Positions 20,673 through 33,908 are shown, counted from the first letter of the stretch. The stretch is 64,000 bases of DNA from Tuctoria greenei (GCA_036927565.1 JAYESD010000001.1:136327415-136391414), one strand, 5' to 3'. Notes: a model not told the origin generated them from the letters alone. Translations and numbers: made by a program.

Positions 20673-22410
20673 TCATATATAAAATAAGTACTGGAATGAG
20701 TCAAATACTGAAATTCAACAAAATTTGTTGATAAAAATACCATGCATGTGAAAATTGAATTATAAAAGTGAATTCAAATTCAAATGCCAAATAAAACATA
20801 ACACTGTAATTCTGGGTCAGTTTCTGTTCGTTCTGACCAGTCTGGAGAAATTCGAAATTTGCATCCAGCTAATGGCACATTCAGAACTTGAGATAAACTA
20901 CAAAATTGTTGTACACTCAAAGATATTTCCATAATGTATTTATTTGTCTCCTATTATTTCTGTATAGGGAGATATGATTTTTGCAAGTTGACAGTTTTCT
21001 GAAAAATATTTAACAGCATCTCCTTTGTTTAAGGCTGATTTTGTTCACATTTTTCCAGATACAAAACATCAATATATGCAAAAATCATCAATTACAACAT
21101 TGTTTCATACATCCTCAGGATTACATAAATGAATTATATGATGTCATTCATCGATTCTATTAAGAGATATGGTCAAGACAGTGACAGGATACGAAAACTG
21201 TCCAGTCTCTGTCCAGATTTAACAGAGTTTGGAAATTTGAATATTTCATTAGTTTACAGTGGGATTCTGATCTGGAGTTGAACATAAGAGTTTTAGAGGA
21301 CTCTCTAAAATTTCCGACCACGTATGGGAGACCTACAGGGGTGAATTATACAGGAAGTTATGCGATTCCAAACTTAGTCAATTTTCTGTCCAGTTCACAG
21401 TTTGAACCAGGAACTGGGCAATTTAAGTTCAAATGAAGTTTTCAAGTTTCAAATCTTGAAATCTGTTTTGGAGCTGAAAATGAAACTTGTGGATGACTTC
21501 CTCAAGTTCTCAAACCACATGCACATTTATCCAAGCGACCACACGATCAATTGTAAATCTGACCAGCTCACTCCAAAACAGAGATTACAAATTCAAACTT
21601 AGTCCTAAGTTGGAAATTTTTTACTTGTTGTCGAGTCACAACACCAGCACAGATATCGTCGTCGACGTGGCTGATGAAACTCGAATTAGATGCCGGTACT
21701 GCGCCCTCACCAAAGAAAATCCTAATCTGGTATTCCGGCATACATCTCAATGGTGGCAGTAATGACGTTCACTCGCAAACTTTTTCTACTCGAGCTACTT
21801 AGAACATGGTTAGTGTCCTGTGGCTACACACAAATGATAGATAAAACATATGGTGCCCTACGGCATAGCCTGCACAGGTGAACAATTCATAATAATATAT
21901 ATGAAAGTAAAAACATTCGTCCCGTATCATTCTATACGGGCCGCTCCGAGCTAAGCAACGTCTCGAGGTACATGACCGGGTTTTCTACCACCCGACGGGG
22001 TCCCACGTCTTTGTATAGTGCTGCACCAGTAGGGGGCGCATCGGGTTATATCCTACCCGACGGGGGCTCCCACTAAGTTTGAAGCATGCTGGGGTACCGC
22101 GTGTCATATTTTCTCAGAAACATGGAAAGTTTCACAGACTCATATTAACATTTCCGTGCCGAGCCACGAAAAAAATCACATGCTACCTCTCGCATGGTGA
22201 GCTTACTGCAATTGATCCTCTTGTGGTGGCATACCTTACCTCTTACCTGACGTTGGAGCATCATTACAGAATATAATAACACATAAGTTAGCTTGTCACC
22301 TTAAGTAACTAATACTATAATAGACCTTATGTGGGCATAGTAACTAATCCTCACTCGACTACTCTTAAGTTTTCAAAATAGGCTCTTTTCAAGCGTGCTA
22401 TTTTTAATGC
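20673..22410 (-). other. Leader of Tekay I with predicted intron
   Basis: About 1.7 kb of non-coding minus-strand leader between PBS and ORF0. A strong 5' splice site CAG|GTAAGAGGTAAG lies at 22247/22246. Candidate acceptors are CAG at 20670 (ORF0) and CAG at 19356 (gag). The 22042-22290 part is strongly similar to 60474-60716 in Tekay II. The rest is AT-rich with no clear features. Confidence 0.65.
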
Positions 22411-22423
22411 GGCTCTGATACCA
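22411..22423 (-). other. Primer-binding site, tRNA-iMet type (Tekay I)
   Basis: The minus strand reads TGGTATCAGAGCC, three bases from the 5' LTR that ends at 22427. It matches the initiator-methionine tRNA 3' end. Confidence 0.93.
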
Positions 22424-22426
22424 GGC

Positions 22427-25400
22427 TGTGAGGACCGGGTCCACACATTCCAGGAATCGCGGAGGGTGGTGACGTACGATGCGACACCCAACAGCACACA
22501 CGAAAAGAATAAGACAAAATACAAAGTTTTATTTATATAAATAGCAGAAGTCTTTTACAATACTTAATGTACAATGGAATTTATATTCATATCTAAACTC
22601 TCACCCTAGCTATGCAAAAGTGTAGCCATCCAGCCCGGGGACGCTACACACTAGCAGCACACAACAATCATGGCGGTATGCAGGGCTCCCACTCGGCGGT
22701 ATACCCCGACGGGGGCATCGCCTCGTCTTCGGGCCCTTCCTCATATTCTCACCTGCAAACAACTTAATATAGCAACCATGAGCACAAAGGCTCAGCAAGA
22801 CTTAACCGTCTCACCTATACATGGAACTCTATATGTAGGGATACTTAACATAGGCATAGATATTGCAGTAAATGACTCGCCTACATGTTGATCCTTAATT
22901 TTTAAGTTATTAACAGCAGCTTAAAAGTTTAATAAAGTAACTTTAGTGAGCATATTTGACAGCAATCAAAGTTTCAAAACAATTATAATTCCATACATCA
23001 TATTCTTCTGGCTTCTTCAGTATTTACTACGTCACAGCATAGTGAACAAGCAATACTCAAATAACCGCGAGGGACGGTGATTGCAATCAGTAGACCCGTG
23101 CCTAAGGAGCATGTCGTGCTCCTCACCATGTCATACGCAGCAACCTTTCACTAGAAACTCAAACGCCGAACCGGTCCCACCATCAAGGGCACAAGGTCCT
23201 CGCACAGAGCGTGTCTTTGCCCGCTGGCCGATTTACACCTTGCTGCTCTCAACCCACCCCTATCGACAGTGGGCTATGCCTCGATATCCAAGTTATCGAG
23301 TTACATTGGGTTCCTGGGTTCCATATGCCTAGTATGCATCCGATACAGCTCAAACTTGTCCAGTAGGGCCGCACACGGATTGGTCCTCAATTGACACAAG
23401 TAGGGCTACGCACGTGAGACCATGTCTTGTTACATCCTACCCGCTGCTCGGTCTCAATTTCGTGTTCATAAACCATTCTTCGATCAAATCTTCCCCGTGT
23501 GATAAAATCCTATCTTGCGAGTAGATTCCAAGTACTCGACTTCTACCGGATTCCTGAAAACATAAGCATGGCATTTTCTACTCGTCGGGCTGTAGACCTA
23601 CCTAATACTCCATGGGAATTGTGGGTCATGCAAGTGGAGTAACAAGCACCTTAGCCCTAATGCACAAAAATCATCCTAGACTTAAGTGATACAAAATAGA
23701 AACTTTGAAATAGCACTTAAATGCAAAACGGGGCTTGCCTGGTTGTGAGTCAGAGGGATAGTTAGTTTCTGGAAGTATACTCTCCAAGGGCTTCGGGTCC
23801 TCCTCGATCTCAGTCACTATATGATACGCAATATATAAAGTACATGAGTGATATAGAAATTATAGAAAAGATATTATAAATACTGATCAGGTATGAAGAT
23901 GATTTTAATTGGCTTTGGTATTTCTACAGTGGATACTAGGTTGTATGAGGAAGATCTGGACCGAAAATTGGAGATGCTTGTTGTCTCTAAAATTCCAACA
24001 AGTAAAAGCCTTCTCCAAATTTTGGTTGTAATTCTGGAGCTTTTTCATGGACAACAGTGGATGATCATGGTAGAGGAGGTTCTTCTGGTTCTGCCAAAAT
24101 TTGTTTCACATTTTTCTGAGCTTTCCATAGGGAGAAATTGATTTTACAAGTTTGGGAAAAAGTTGAAAATGTTTCTGTACATTTTCCATTTTCAATGGAC
24201 ATAGGTGATTTGAACACTCTTTGGTCCAGTAAACGAAGTCCAATGAACTTGAATTTTTAACTGGAGATCAAGAGTATTTGGAGAGTGTATTGTCCAAAAT
24301 TGGGAATTTTTCCAATTAACATAACAGGGATAATTAATTTCCTAAGCTGTTAGCTCAAAGGAATTAATTATGAAAATTCAGGGATTTTCATGTCCAACAA
24401 ATTACGCCACTGCAAAGTTGGGATAAAGATGAGTCTACCAGAATTTATTGGGAATTATTTGAGCAAGTATGCTAGGAGTAATGGATTTTAGAAGTTTGCT
24501 CAAAATCTGGAATTATTTTCTAAGGGAAAAGTTTTAATAATCAAACCCGGCCCCACTTCATTTAAATGGGCCAATCAGAGCGGGGCCGCACGAAGGGCCA
24601 CAGGGTTAACCCGCGCTGCCGCACCGGATCAAACAGCCACAGCAGATCCCAAGGGCGTTTAAACAGCGGCTGACATGCGGGGCCCGCTGGTCATCTTTTT
24701 CCTCGGGTGCATGACGTGGCCGCAGCAGCGCTGCACCGACGAGCTCGCTGGCTTAGTTTTTGCGGCCTTCTCTCTCTCCCTCAAACTCGCCTCCTACCCA
24801 TTTTCCATGGTGCTGAGCACGTCGGTGGGGTCAGTGTACGCCGGCGATGGCCGGAAATGCTTGTGTGACGGCGGTGGCAGCGGCTAGGGTTTCGGCTATG
24901 TTGGGATTCCTCAGAAATGGCACAAATGCATCGGGAAAAGGTCGGTGAGGCTCATGGGATCATGAGAGAGACTAATATGAGGTGGAACAGGGGTGAAATA
25001 GTCGGCAAACTTGACTTCGACAGTGGACCAACAGGATTTTCCATGGCAGCGGGGAAAACTCGAAGATTCCGGCGAACCGTCAACGATTTTCTTTGCCGTT
25101 TGTTCGAGAGGGTTCGCAAGGATGTTGGCAAGCTATTTACCAACTTGATTAGAGAATAGTTTCATGTACAAATGGAATTAGAGTGGTAACCTAGCTTCAA
25201 GGTTATGTTCATGCTGTCGGGGAAACTGGAAATACGACGTCGATAAAGGACGAAATGACGAACAGTTTTCACCGTCATATAACATGGGTGCTGGTGCACG
25301 TTTTTGTAGTTGATGGTGAATCGCAAAACAGCCTAGAACCTCGGCTCCATGGTGATGCAGAGAGGGTTCGACAGGGGCTCCACGACGACGTCCATGAAAA

Positions 25401-26198
25401 CTTCAAAATAACACCCCACCGTGAGGGAGCTGCCCACAAAAAGAATTAGGATGGTGCGCAAGACAGTTACCAAGTTCCAAACACGAAGAGAAAGGATCAA
25501 CAGACTCTGGGTAGCTTGAATTCTCAGCTTGAACGAGAGGTTCGTCGCCGGCGGCCAAGAATAGAGGAAGAACGGTGAGTGGCTTGCACTGGACGCTATG
25601 GGAAGTGATGAGGACGCTTGCTAGGTGTATAGGGGTGCTGGATTCAATGGCAATTGGCAAGCAAGCACACAGATGCATGTCTTGCATGTCGGGAGGTGTT
25701 GCCACGGTGAGCCAAAGCAGAGCACTCACGTATTTTGCTTCTCTGACCAGTGGGTCCCACTGACCCTTGAAGTCAATCTTCTCTAGTTAAGGAAATATCT
25801 TACCAACAAATGTCCAAAATTCATGAAAATTTCTAGATAGGCTCAACTAAATATCTGGGATTTGATTCTGAAATCAAAACTTTGAATTGATCAAGTTTCA
25901 ATGAAAATTCAAATTTGAATTTGAATTTGAAAATTCAATGTTTCCACTGAATTATATATCAATTGTGCTTCCAAAATTTTGAAACTTTGCAGAGAGACTA
26001 TTTGGAATATTTGGAATTTAATGGTGAACTCATATATTTATTTTGGTAAAGTTTGAACAGGAGCAAGTTTTGAATATTTGAATTCCCTCTATTGAAGTTT
26101 GAATTGGCTTGATTTTCAATGGCCATTTTGATTTTTTTCCCATTCAAATTTTAAATTCTCCTATCTGAACTTTGAACTTCAAATTTAGGGCTTTTACA
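22427..26198 (-). repeat. 5' LTR of Tekay I
   Basis: TGTGAGGACC...CTTTTACA on the plus strand, 3772 bp. It is colinear with 10979-14772 and differs by about 6% in sampled parts. The GAGTAG motif at 23519-23537 has one arm changed (GTACTC). TSD GCGGC follows at 26199-26203. Confidence 0.92.
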
Positions 26199-26770
26199 GC
26201 GGCGTCCCAGAAGATTCTGGATGACACAAAGGCGGCCAGTCGGGCGGATGACGCCCGCCTTAGTGCCCTTGAAGAGCTTCGAGCAACCCTGGGATGTCGC
26301 GAGGCTGCTGTTGCTGAGCGGGAGGCCGCTGCTGCTGAGCAAGAGGCGGCAGCCCGGGAGATGAAGACTCAGGCTGAGGTAGATTGGGACAGGTTGCAAT
26401 CCTGCATCAGAGATCATGAGCTCCACGAGAGCAACCTGGCGCAGGATCGGGAGCAGCACCTACCAAAGCGCAAGGAACTCCTTCTGCTAGAGCTTGATGT
26501 CCGAGCTTGAGAGTAGACTTCAGGGTGCCGCACCTGGGAGCTCGATCTGCAAGAGCGATAGATGGCCCGCCATCTGGAAGATGAGGAGAGAGCGCTGGCG
26601 GAGATAGTGGCACCTCATGTTCTAGTGTGCTACCAGAGTTGGTACCCGGAGATACCTCTTGACCAAGTAGTCGACGGCCCCCGTTGAGGTGTGTGAAGAG
26701 GTGACAATGGCAGAAGTCAAGGACGCCGCCAAACATGTTGCTGCATAGGTCGCAAGAGATTGAGGCTGGC
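26199..26770 (+). pseudogene. Antisense extra ORF of the Tat element, C-terminal part
   Basis: Continues the frame interrupted at 10978: deleting Tekay I and one TSD joins the codons without a shift. It encodes an Ala/Glu/Arg-rich helical segment with repeats such as AAVAEREAAAAEQEAAAREM, a likely coiled coil, up to a TGA at about 26508-26510. Similar acidic coding-like sequence with stops runs to about 26760. An AATAACCTTTAATGAATTT tail near 26818 may mark the 3' end of this transcript. Confidence 0.7.
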
Positions 26771-27170
26771 GCCCCCTAGGCGAGGGCACCTTTCTATCCG
26801 TGGCTCGCCCCTTTGTAAATAACCTTTAATGAATTTGAATTCATGTCCATTTTCTTGGCTTGTCTTGTGCATCTAAACTTGTTTGCCCAGGTCCTTAGCA
26901 GTGTGACGGCTCCAAGAACTTCACTGTCTTTGTTAGCTTTTAGGAACCAATGAACGCACACTTGACGTAGCCATTTTGCGTTGTTTGATGTCCTGCCTAG
27001 GGACCCTCTTAGAGGCCCCCTGGTAGGTGTGGCCAATTTGTTGGACACGCCTATCACTAAATTGTAGGATGTCACTCATGGGCCCCTGGTGGAGCGCGGG
27101 AGCTTGGTTAGTTGATGCCGGCGGTCCCCCTAGGGGACGCCGGGCTTGCATTCAAACACATGGTCATCAC
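26771..27170. other. Tat element, unassigned non-coding stretch
   Basis: About 400 bp between the antisense ORF and the minisatellite. No recognised domain on either strand. Confidence 0.5.
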
Positions 27171-28025
27171 CAAAGAGGAACGTCGATGGCAGTCCCCTGG
27201 GAGGTGTCAAAGCTGGATGCTCCGGCGTCGCCCACTATCGTCCAATTGAAACATCCACGGCTGGCCCTCTCGAAGGTGTCGGGGCTAGATCGCTCCGGCG
27301 TCGCCCGCCATCGTTGTGGAGAAACGTCGACAACAGGCCCCGTGGGATGTGCTAGAGCTGGATTGCTCCAACGTCACCCACCATTGTGGAGAAACATTGA
27401 CAGCAGGCACCCTACGAGGTGTCCGAGCTGGATCGCTTCAGCGTTGCCCACCATCATTGTAGAAATGCGATGGAAGGCCCCCTGGGGGGTGCCGGAGCTG
27501 GATCACTCTAGCGTCGCCCACCATCGTTGTAGAAACGTCACGGCAGGCCCGCTAGGAGGTGCCGAAGCAGGATCGCACCGTTGTCGCCCAAAATCATCGC
27601 AAGAACATCGACGGCAAGCCCCATGGGAGGTGCAGGATTTGGTTACTCCGGGGTCATCCACCATTGATGTGTAGCAACATCGATGGCTGGCCCTTGGCAT
27701 ACATGTTACCACAAGAGAACCCTATTAGCAACAAGAGCAGAGCAGGAGAGTATACTCATGAATCAGAGCTTTTTACTGTCATCGACATGTTGGGACGTCG
27801 ACGGCGGGCCCCGAGGCGATACCGGAGCTGGATGCTGCAATGTCATCCACCATCGATGTGTAGCATCGTCGACGACATGCCCCTGACATACAAGTTACCA
27901 CAACAGAACCTAATTAGCGACAATAGAAGATCGGGAGAGTGTACTCACGAATCAGCACTTGTTACTGTCATCAACGTGTTGGGAGGTCGACGGCGGGCCC
28001 CCCTGGGTGGTGCTGGAGCTGGATG
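27171..28025 (+). repeat. Minisatellite of about 72-80-bp units
   Basis: About eight to ten diverged tandem copies share GGAGGTG, GGAGCTGGATCGCTCC, GGCGTCGCCCACCATCG and GAAACGTCGACGGCAGGCCC, in that order. Copies start near 27180, 27256, 27327, 27399, 27471, 27539, 27608, 27790 and 27985. The later copies are separated by about 100-bp spacers that are themselves repeated (TACCACAA...GAGAGTRTACTCAYGAATCAG). It lies between antisense ORF and protease, where pol would be expected. Confidence 0.8.
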
Positions 28026-28754
28026 TCCTACAAACATGATAGAGGAGGGACTACTTTGCTCGTCGGTTTACCTCTTTTTTCTCTTTAGCTTTGTCATGGC
28101 TTACTGTCCTGAGCTGGCACACGGAGCATGGGTAATTCAATGCGCTAGTGCTTCGGAGTCTGGCTCCTGCCTTCCTTAGGGTGCGAGCCTTCCGACCCCC
28201 AGTACTTGGCTGCAGCGCTGGGAGGCAGGTTGTGCACACTTAGGGTACAGGACTAGGCTAAGCAGTTCACACACCCTAGACATCCGACTTGGCATAGACC
28301 TTTCTTGGGAGGCCATCTGGCGTCATAGGACATCCAAGGAAGGGGGTAGCTGTGAGAACCCCTCACACATTGCAAGTACCTCAAGCAGGACCGCCTGCAA
28401 TAGGATTGCACAACTCTACCAAGGGTGAAACATAGAGCATATAATCGTGTATAAGAAGACAATATACAAAAACAAGCATAGCATGGTTCATCATAAAATT
28501 AACAGTAATTAAATGAACATTTTAGAGAAGCATGGAGTAAGATAGTGATTTTTATATTGGAATTCATAGGAAGATACATGCTTTATAAAAGAAGGCAACG
28601 ACTCACTTCCACATGACGAGGGAGGCAGGGTGCACATGCTTAGGGCTCGGGACCACACTAAGCTGACTGCACACTATGGGCCTGACTCTCCCGGAGCTTG
28701 GTTGTCCTAGTGTTGCTCCTAGACTCTATGAAACCTTTACACTATCCCACTATT
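28026..28754. other. Tat element, unassigned region with a weak duplication
   Basis: About 730 bp without a convincing gene. GGAGGCAGG...ACTTAGGG...GGACTAGGCTAAGC near 28221-28262 and a similar block near 28621-28662 look like a diverged duplication. Confidence 0.45.
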
Positions 28755-30457
28755 AAGCTAAAGATAACTTACAAGAGTGCTCAAAGCTTTGAGGGTAACT
28801 GTGACAGTTGTCGGGCAACTTGTCGACACTAGCAAACAGGGGGGCAATGAGCGGGTGTCCCTACTTTCTGCCTTGGCCCCCCACCTTGCGAATGGTCTGG
28901 GCAGAGCAAGAACTGATCTTGACAGCTTTGAAAGGAACATCAGTGTTGTTGGAGGGCTGCAGATGGGGTGCAGCGGACGAGTCGCGCTGACGCGAGCTTG
29001 GCCGAGGCTAACTTGGTCCAACACCGCTCGGGGCAGATGCTTGGGCTATTGCGAGTGCTTGGATCTTCTCCAAGGATAACACCGCAGTGGTGCAGTCTCC
29101 ACAAATCTTTAGGACGTCGGAGGGGGTCGGCATCTTCAAGATGAGGTAGCCGTAGTGGGCTACGGTTGTGAATCGGTATAGGGTGGGCCTGCCAATGATG
29201 GTGTTGAAGGGGAGGCTGACCTCCACAACATTGAATAGGATGTTCTTCGTCCTAATGTTTTAGGGTGTCTTGATGGTCACTCGTAGTTGCATGTTGCCAT
29301 ATTAGATGATGTTTCTCTGGTCCCACCCCCATGAACCATCTCGAGGGGGTGAGCTTGGACACCGCAATCTGCAGCTGGTCAAAGGCCGCACGACTAATGA
29401 GGTTGAGGCCAGCCCCGCCATCTATCATACCATGGTGGAGCTTGACATTGTCTATGATGGGGGTGACCAGGAGAGGTAGGATCCCAGCTCCCACCATGTT
29501 CTTAGGGCACTCGGAGGCATCGAAGCTGATCGACGTCTCCTTCCATATGTGGTGCAACACCGGAGTGGGGGTAGGAGCTATCGAGGTCACTGCTCGGCGT
29601 AGGGTCTTAACCGTGTTCCAGGATGCGGGAGCCCAGGACCCCCTCAAAGATGAAGTGGAGTGTCTTTCGACACTCGTGGTTGCTGCTGGCGTTGGAGTCT
29701 ACATCCTGGTGGACCGCCTTGATGGCCCATTCATGCTTCTGGTACTATATCTCCTTGTCATCGTAGACCTTGGGGTTGACCTTCTTCTTGCCCTACCGCT
29801 AGCAGAAGGGTGCGCCTTCAAGGTGCTGTTGTGCCCACTCTTGGTATCGCTCGGCGCACCTCTTGATCTCCCAACAGTCACTCGCACTATAGTCGCGAGT
29901 CTTGTTCCCCGGGCAGGACTTGACACCATCGTCATTAGCAAGTGGCTGAGGCGGGCGTTTGTCATGGCGTGAGGGTCTGGCGCCATCGGTCGCAGCTGTT
30001 GCCGCGATGGGTCTCTCTGCAGTGGCTTGTTCTTGTTGCCGCCCCAGTTCTTGTTCTTCTTTTTGCCGCTATCTTGGGTAGAAGCACCTTTGCCGGTTTG
30101 CTTATCTTTTCCCACCCCAGGGGAGGGGTTCGAGTGCCTTTCACGGCCTTCTATCGCCCCGGCGTACCATTCGACAATGGAGAAGAGCCTAGAGACGTCT
30201 TGCACATTGTGCATGGCTAACTTCTCGAGCATCTTCCTATCTCACACTACTTGCTGGAACGCCACTATGACAGAAGCATTCAGGATGTTTGGGATGGATT
30301 TGCGTACCTGGGTGAACTGCTGGATGAACGAACGTAGCGTCTCCTTGGGTTGCTGATGCACGACGTGGAGGTCGAACTTGGTGCTGAGGTGCATGTAGGA
30401 GCTGCCTAAGTTCACCGTGAACTGCCGATAGAGAACTTCCCAAGTGGTTATGGATCC
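28755..30457 (-). pseudogene. gag-pro: Tat-element Gag C-terminus, protease and pol remnant
   Basis: Minus-strand Gag fragment from the CACTA site: TTWEVLYRQFTVN, QPKETLRSFIQQFTQVR and ASVIVAFQQVV, then a TGA near 30235 where related elements have Arg (CGA to TGA). It continues with a MLEKLAMHNVQDVSRLFSIV segment. Protease follows near 29250-29650 with IDGGAGLNLIS and, near 29010-29230, LPFNTIIGRPTLYRF and AHYGYLILKMP. A short linker with VPFKAVKI-like sequence runs to about 28755, and then homology ends. RT, RNase H and integrase are absent. Confidence 0.8.
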
Positions 30458-30460
30458 CTC

Positions 30461-30850
30461 CACTACAGGAATCCCGATCAATTACGTTGGCCAGGACTGA
30501 CATAATTAAGGACTAAACTGGCATAAGTTACTTAATTACGTTGTTTTTCCCTTAATTACGTCGGTTGCTGGCCGACGAAGCAGTTTGGACATAATTAAGG
30601 TAACTTACGTCAAATGCTGATGTAAGTTACTTAATTACGTCGGTATCCGACAATTGACGTAAGCTATTTACTGGGGTGGGCCGCGGGCTGGGCCGGAGTA
30701 CATACGTCGGCCGCTGCCGACCGACGTAAGTTAAGCGGTATAACTTACAACTGACTTAACTTATGTCGGTACGGTCTGACCGACATAAGATAAACTGGGC
30801 TAACTTACGTCGGCTTGGTCATAGCCGACGTAAGTTAAGTTTTCATTTAA
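30461..30850. repeat. CACTA left terminal and subterminal repeats
   Basis: TIR CACTACAGGAATCCC followed by about a dozen copies of TTACGTCGG, TAACTTACGTC and inverted forms. These are probable binding sites for the TNPA-like protein. Confidence 0.9.
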
Positions 30851-31019
30851 AAAAAATAGAAACTAACTACCTCGCAGGATTGCGAGCTCCAGACAGATCA
30901 CAAAACAGTGCACAAACAGTTTATACAGTACACAGATCACAAAATAGTCTAGAAAACATTCAAAACATCCACAACAACACAAAACGGTTTTAATACCATT
31001 CACCAGTGGCTACACGCTT

Positions 31020-33908
31020 GCCCTTCCACTACCTCCAGAGCCGAGATCTTCTCAGCGCGTTCCTCCGGGTGCCTGTAGATGTGGTGAAGGAGTTTGAGTC
31101 GCCATTCCCAAACCCTGCAAAAGAACCATATATTCCCTGTATTAGCCTTGTAGATAATTGCACAACCATATTATACATCAATCGATCCATTTAAAGCATG
31201 AACTATCACATAATATGAAATGAAACAAATTTTACCAAATTCCACCTACTGCATATGATGTTATGGTTATTTTGATATTGAGTGATGCATGCAAGCAACA
31301 AGTGGAGATAAAACTTTGTAAAGGAGGAAAATCAGAAGGTTCTGCTCTAGCATCAGAAGGTTCTGCTCTCCTCTGCACAGCGCAATAAGGATTTGTTCTG
31401 TTCTCCAGAACCGATCAGCACCTGTGTAGAGATAAAACAAAGGTTCAACAGACCATAAAATAGAGGTTCTACAGACCGGATTTCTAACAGTTTACACTGC
31501 TTATTCTACAAAGAGATGGATTAAAATGAGTGGGAAATAACATAGAAGCTACTAACGACCAGTTGACCACAAAGGTTCTTGCGAGATCACAACTACATGA
31601 TAAGGTGTACACTCTAGAAGTAAAGTTCATTTCATAGCAATTGTTCATCCCAACAACAGGATAGGATCTTGCCGACTCCTAGAATGTGAAAGAGTGGATA
31701 ATTCATTTAAGAAGCTTAGCACAATATTAAAGAAATAGTTTATCACCTGCTCCGATGTCTGCTGCGGCGGAAGTGTAGGAATCTCGATATCCTGAGCACT
31801 GTGTCGAGCAAGAGCTTGCCATTGCAAAATATTAGAGAATATATGTTATTGAAATGCTATGAAATTTAACTACGGTACCTCAAATTACTTACCGCCACCG
31901 CTGCTTGCATCTGGGCCATCATTAAGGCCGTCCTATGCTGCTCCTCCCTTGCCCCCACTCTCGATCTCTCCAGCTATGTCTGTGTCTGCATCAGCGTCTC
32001 CTTCAAGGCGAGGAGCTCCAGCTCGGTCTGCGAGAGACGACCACTGGTCGTCCCAACGGACGAGGCCTGCGACGATGAAGCGCCTCTTAAAGGTCGTGTC
32101 GACCTCGAGTCGACAACTCCATCAAAAACGACAAAACTACAAAAGAATGAAAACACTAAGTAGAAGAAGATAAATTGAAAAAGAAATGAAACACGTGAAC
32201 AACTCACCGTCCATGGGCCTTCCCGCCTCCGCTTGCGTACGCGACTTGGGGGTCGATCAGCGCGCTTTCCCAATCGTAATCTGCACCGTGTATCTTCGCG
32301 ACCTCCTGCACGTACTTTGCCTACAAAAAAAATAAATCTTGTAAGCATGTCAATAATAGTATTAGTTATAATGAAATTGATGAAATTTGAAAACTTACCA
32401 GTCGCTCGGCTGTGACCTGACTACACTGCCCTAGCTGAGAAGGGTCACTTTCCTTGTGACCTCTCTTCCAAACCTGGGTCGGGGTCGGCTCCTGATCCAT
32501 CTCTCACTCCTGTATAGCCGTGTTAGTGAGATAAATATATTAGGAACACATAAATAAATTGAAAAAGTACTTACCATGAGTTTAGCCAAACGCAAGTAGC
32601 CGTCGCCGCCATAGTTGTGCTTGCCCTCGGACCCCATGCGGCACTGTCTAACCTTTGTGGACTTATTGATGAAAGCTTCGCTAGCCCAGTACCGACAGAG
32701 AGCTAAGTACACCTCAATGTTACCCTGTAACCAGGAAATACTAACCTGCACATATTTCATTTTTTATCAATGCAGTTAATATACATAGATATTGTAAATA
32801 TTTAACAATATTAAAAAAATACCTCCGCGTACTGCTCCTCTATCAAGTACGCGTCGGAGTCCTTCCTAAATGGACCCCTTTGCTGCTCCTGCTCCCGCTC
32901 CTGCTCCCGGGGGTGCCGCTTGTAGTACACGTTGACAACCTGAATTCGGGCATTTGACAACACCACTGTCGTGAGCTTCCGAGCGTTGTAATGGAACACA
33001 CGTCTCGTGTGGTCCTCCATGCCCGGTTCCTCTACTTGGTACCTTAGCTTTAAGCAAACAAATATTTATGTGATATGCATTAACAATTCTAACGAGTTGA
33101 AAAAATAAAACAGTTAAACTTACCATAAAATCGTGCCACACGGCTCCCTGAACTGTGCTGTGGACCGGGTGAGAGACACGAGCGTAGTCATCCCACGACA
33201 GGGCAGGGAAACAGTCAGTGACACCGGGGTAGTGCAACTTCACGATAGCACCCATGACACTATTAACCTGCCTGTGGTGCTTCTCGGCACCCGTGAACGA
33301 AAAGTCGTACCAACATCTGCAAAATATATTAAATCATTAAGTAAAGGGAAACAACATCTAATATTTAACATACTATATACAGTTTTTACCTGTCTCCAAC
33401 AGGACGAACCATGGTCCGCCGAGAAGTAATCGGAGGAGGAGCCGCAAAGTGGGTCCTCCTCGTCCGTCGCCTCTGCTGCGATGTTGCAGCGTCCTATGAC
33501 CCTGAAGGCTCTACGGAACCACCGGAGTCCAAAGGAAGGCTAGTGGTAGCCGGCTGCAGAAGGAGGCTAGCGCTAGAGGGCTCCTGTAGTGGCCCCCTAG
33601 CCTCTGACTCGGGCTCCTGTAGCGGCCCCCTAGCCTTTGACACGGACTTAGAAGACTCTGAGTCAGACTGACAAAAGAAAAAGATTGACAATAAATAATT
33701 ATTAACAACTACAATTTATAAAATAACTTTACTTTAAACTAAAATTTACCTCCGTCCGCTGAAAGCAAACGACAGCTGAGGGTGGAGCGTGCGCCAAAAA
33801 GAGGGAACGTCGGCTCAAAGGTAACGAGGTCCCTGAGCAAGGGTCTCGTGGAAGCTCAAACCCTCTCACTAGCTTCCCCTTCCCCTTTCGCCTCCCCTTT
33901 GACGACAT
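31020..33908 (-). pseudogene. TNPA-like transposase gene of the CACTA element (PF03004 type)
   Basis: Multi-exon minus-strand gene. The ATG near 33908 begins a Lys/Arg-rich start; that exon ends at GTAAAT at 33749. Further coding blocks lie at about 33668-33390, 33316-33122, 33047-32823, 32760-32578, 32510-32402, 32321-32214 and 32130-31905, most bounded by GT and AG; a last one may be near 31827-31747. The core has VWHDFM, FHYNARKL, YWASEAFINKSTK and EPTPTQVWKRGH, as in Pfam Transposase_24 (Ptta/En/Spm). Two in-frame TAG codons, at about 33494 and near 31975, would truncate it. The product normally binds the subterminal repeats. Confidence 0.75.

Larger units (their letters stand above)
10979..26198 (-). 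mobile_element. Tekay I: long-LTR Ty3/gypsy chromovirus, decayed
   Basis: A 15.2-kb element with LTRs of 3794 bp (10979-14772) and 3772 bp (22427-26198), read on the minus strand. TSD GCGGC lies at 10974-10978 and 26199-26203. It has a tRNA-iMet PBS next to the right LTR, a polypurine tract next to the left LTR, an extra ORF upstream of gag, and gag, protease, RT, RNase H, integrase and a C-terminal chromodomain, the Tekay-type order. All coding parts carry stops or frameshifts. Sampled LTR stretches differ by about 6%. Removing it restores one reading frame of the antisense ORF. Confidence 0.93.

Noticed and set aside
27027..28179. Long plus-strand frames through the minisatellite
   Set aside because: Several overlapping frames are open because of the repeat unit, and no domain is recognisable.
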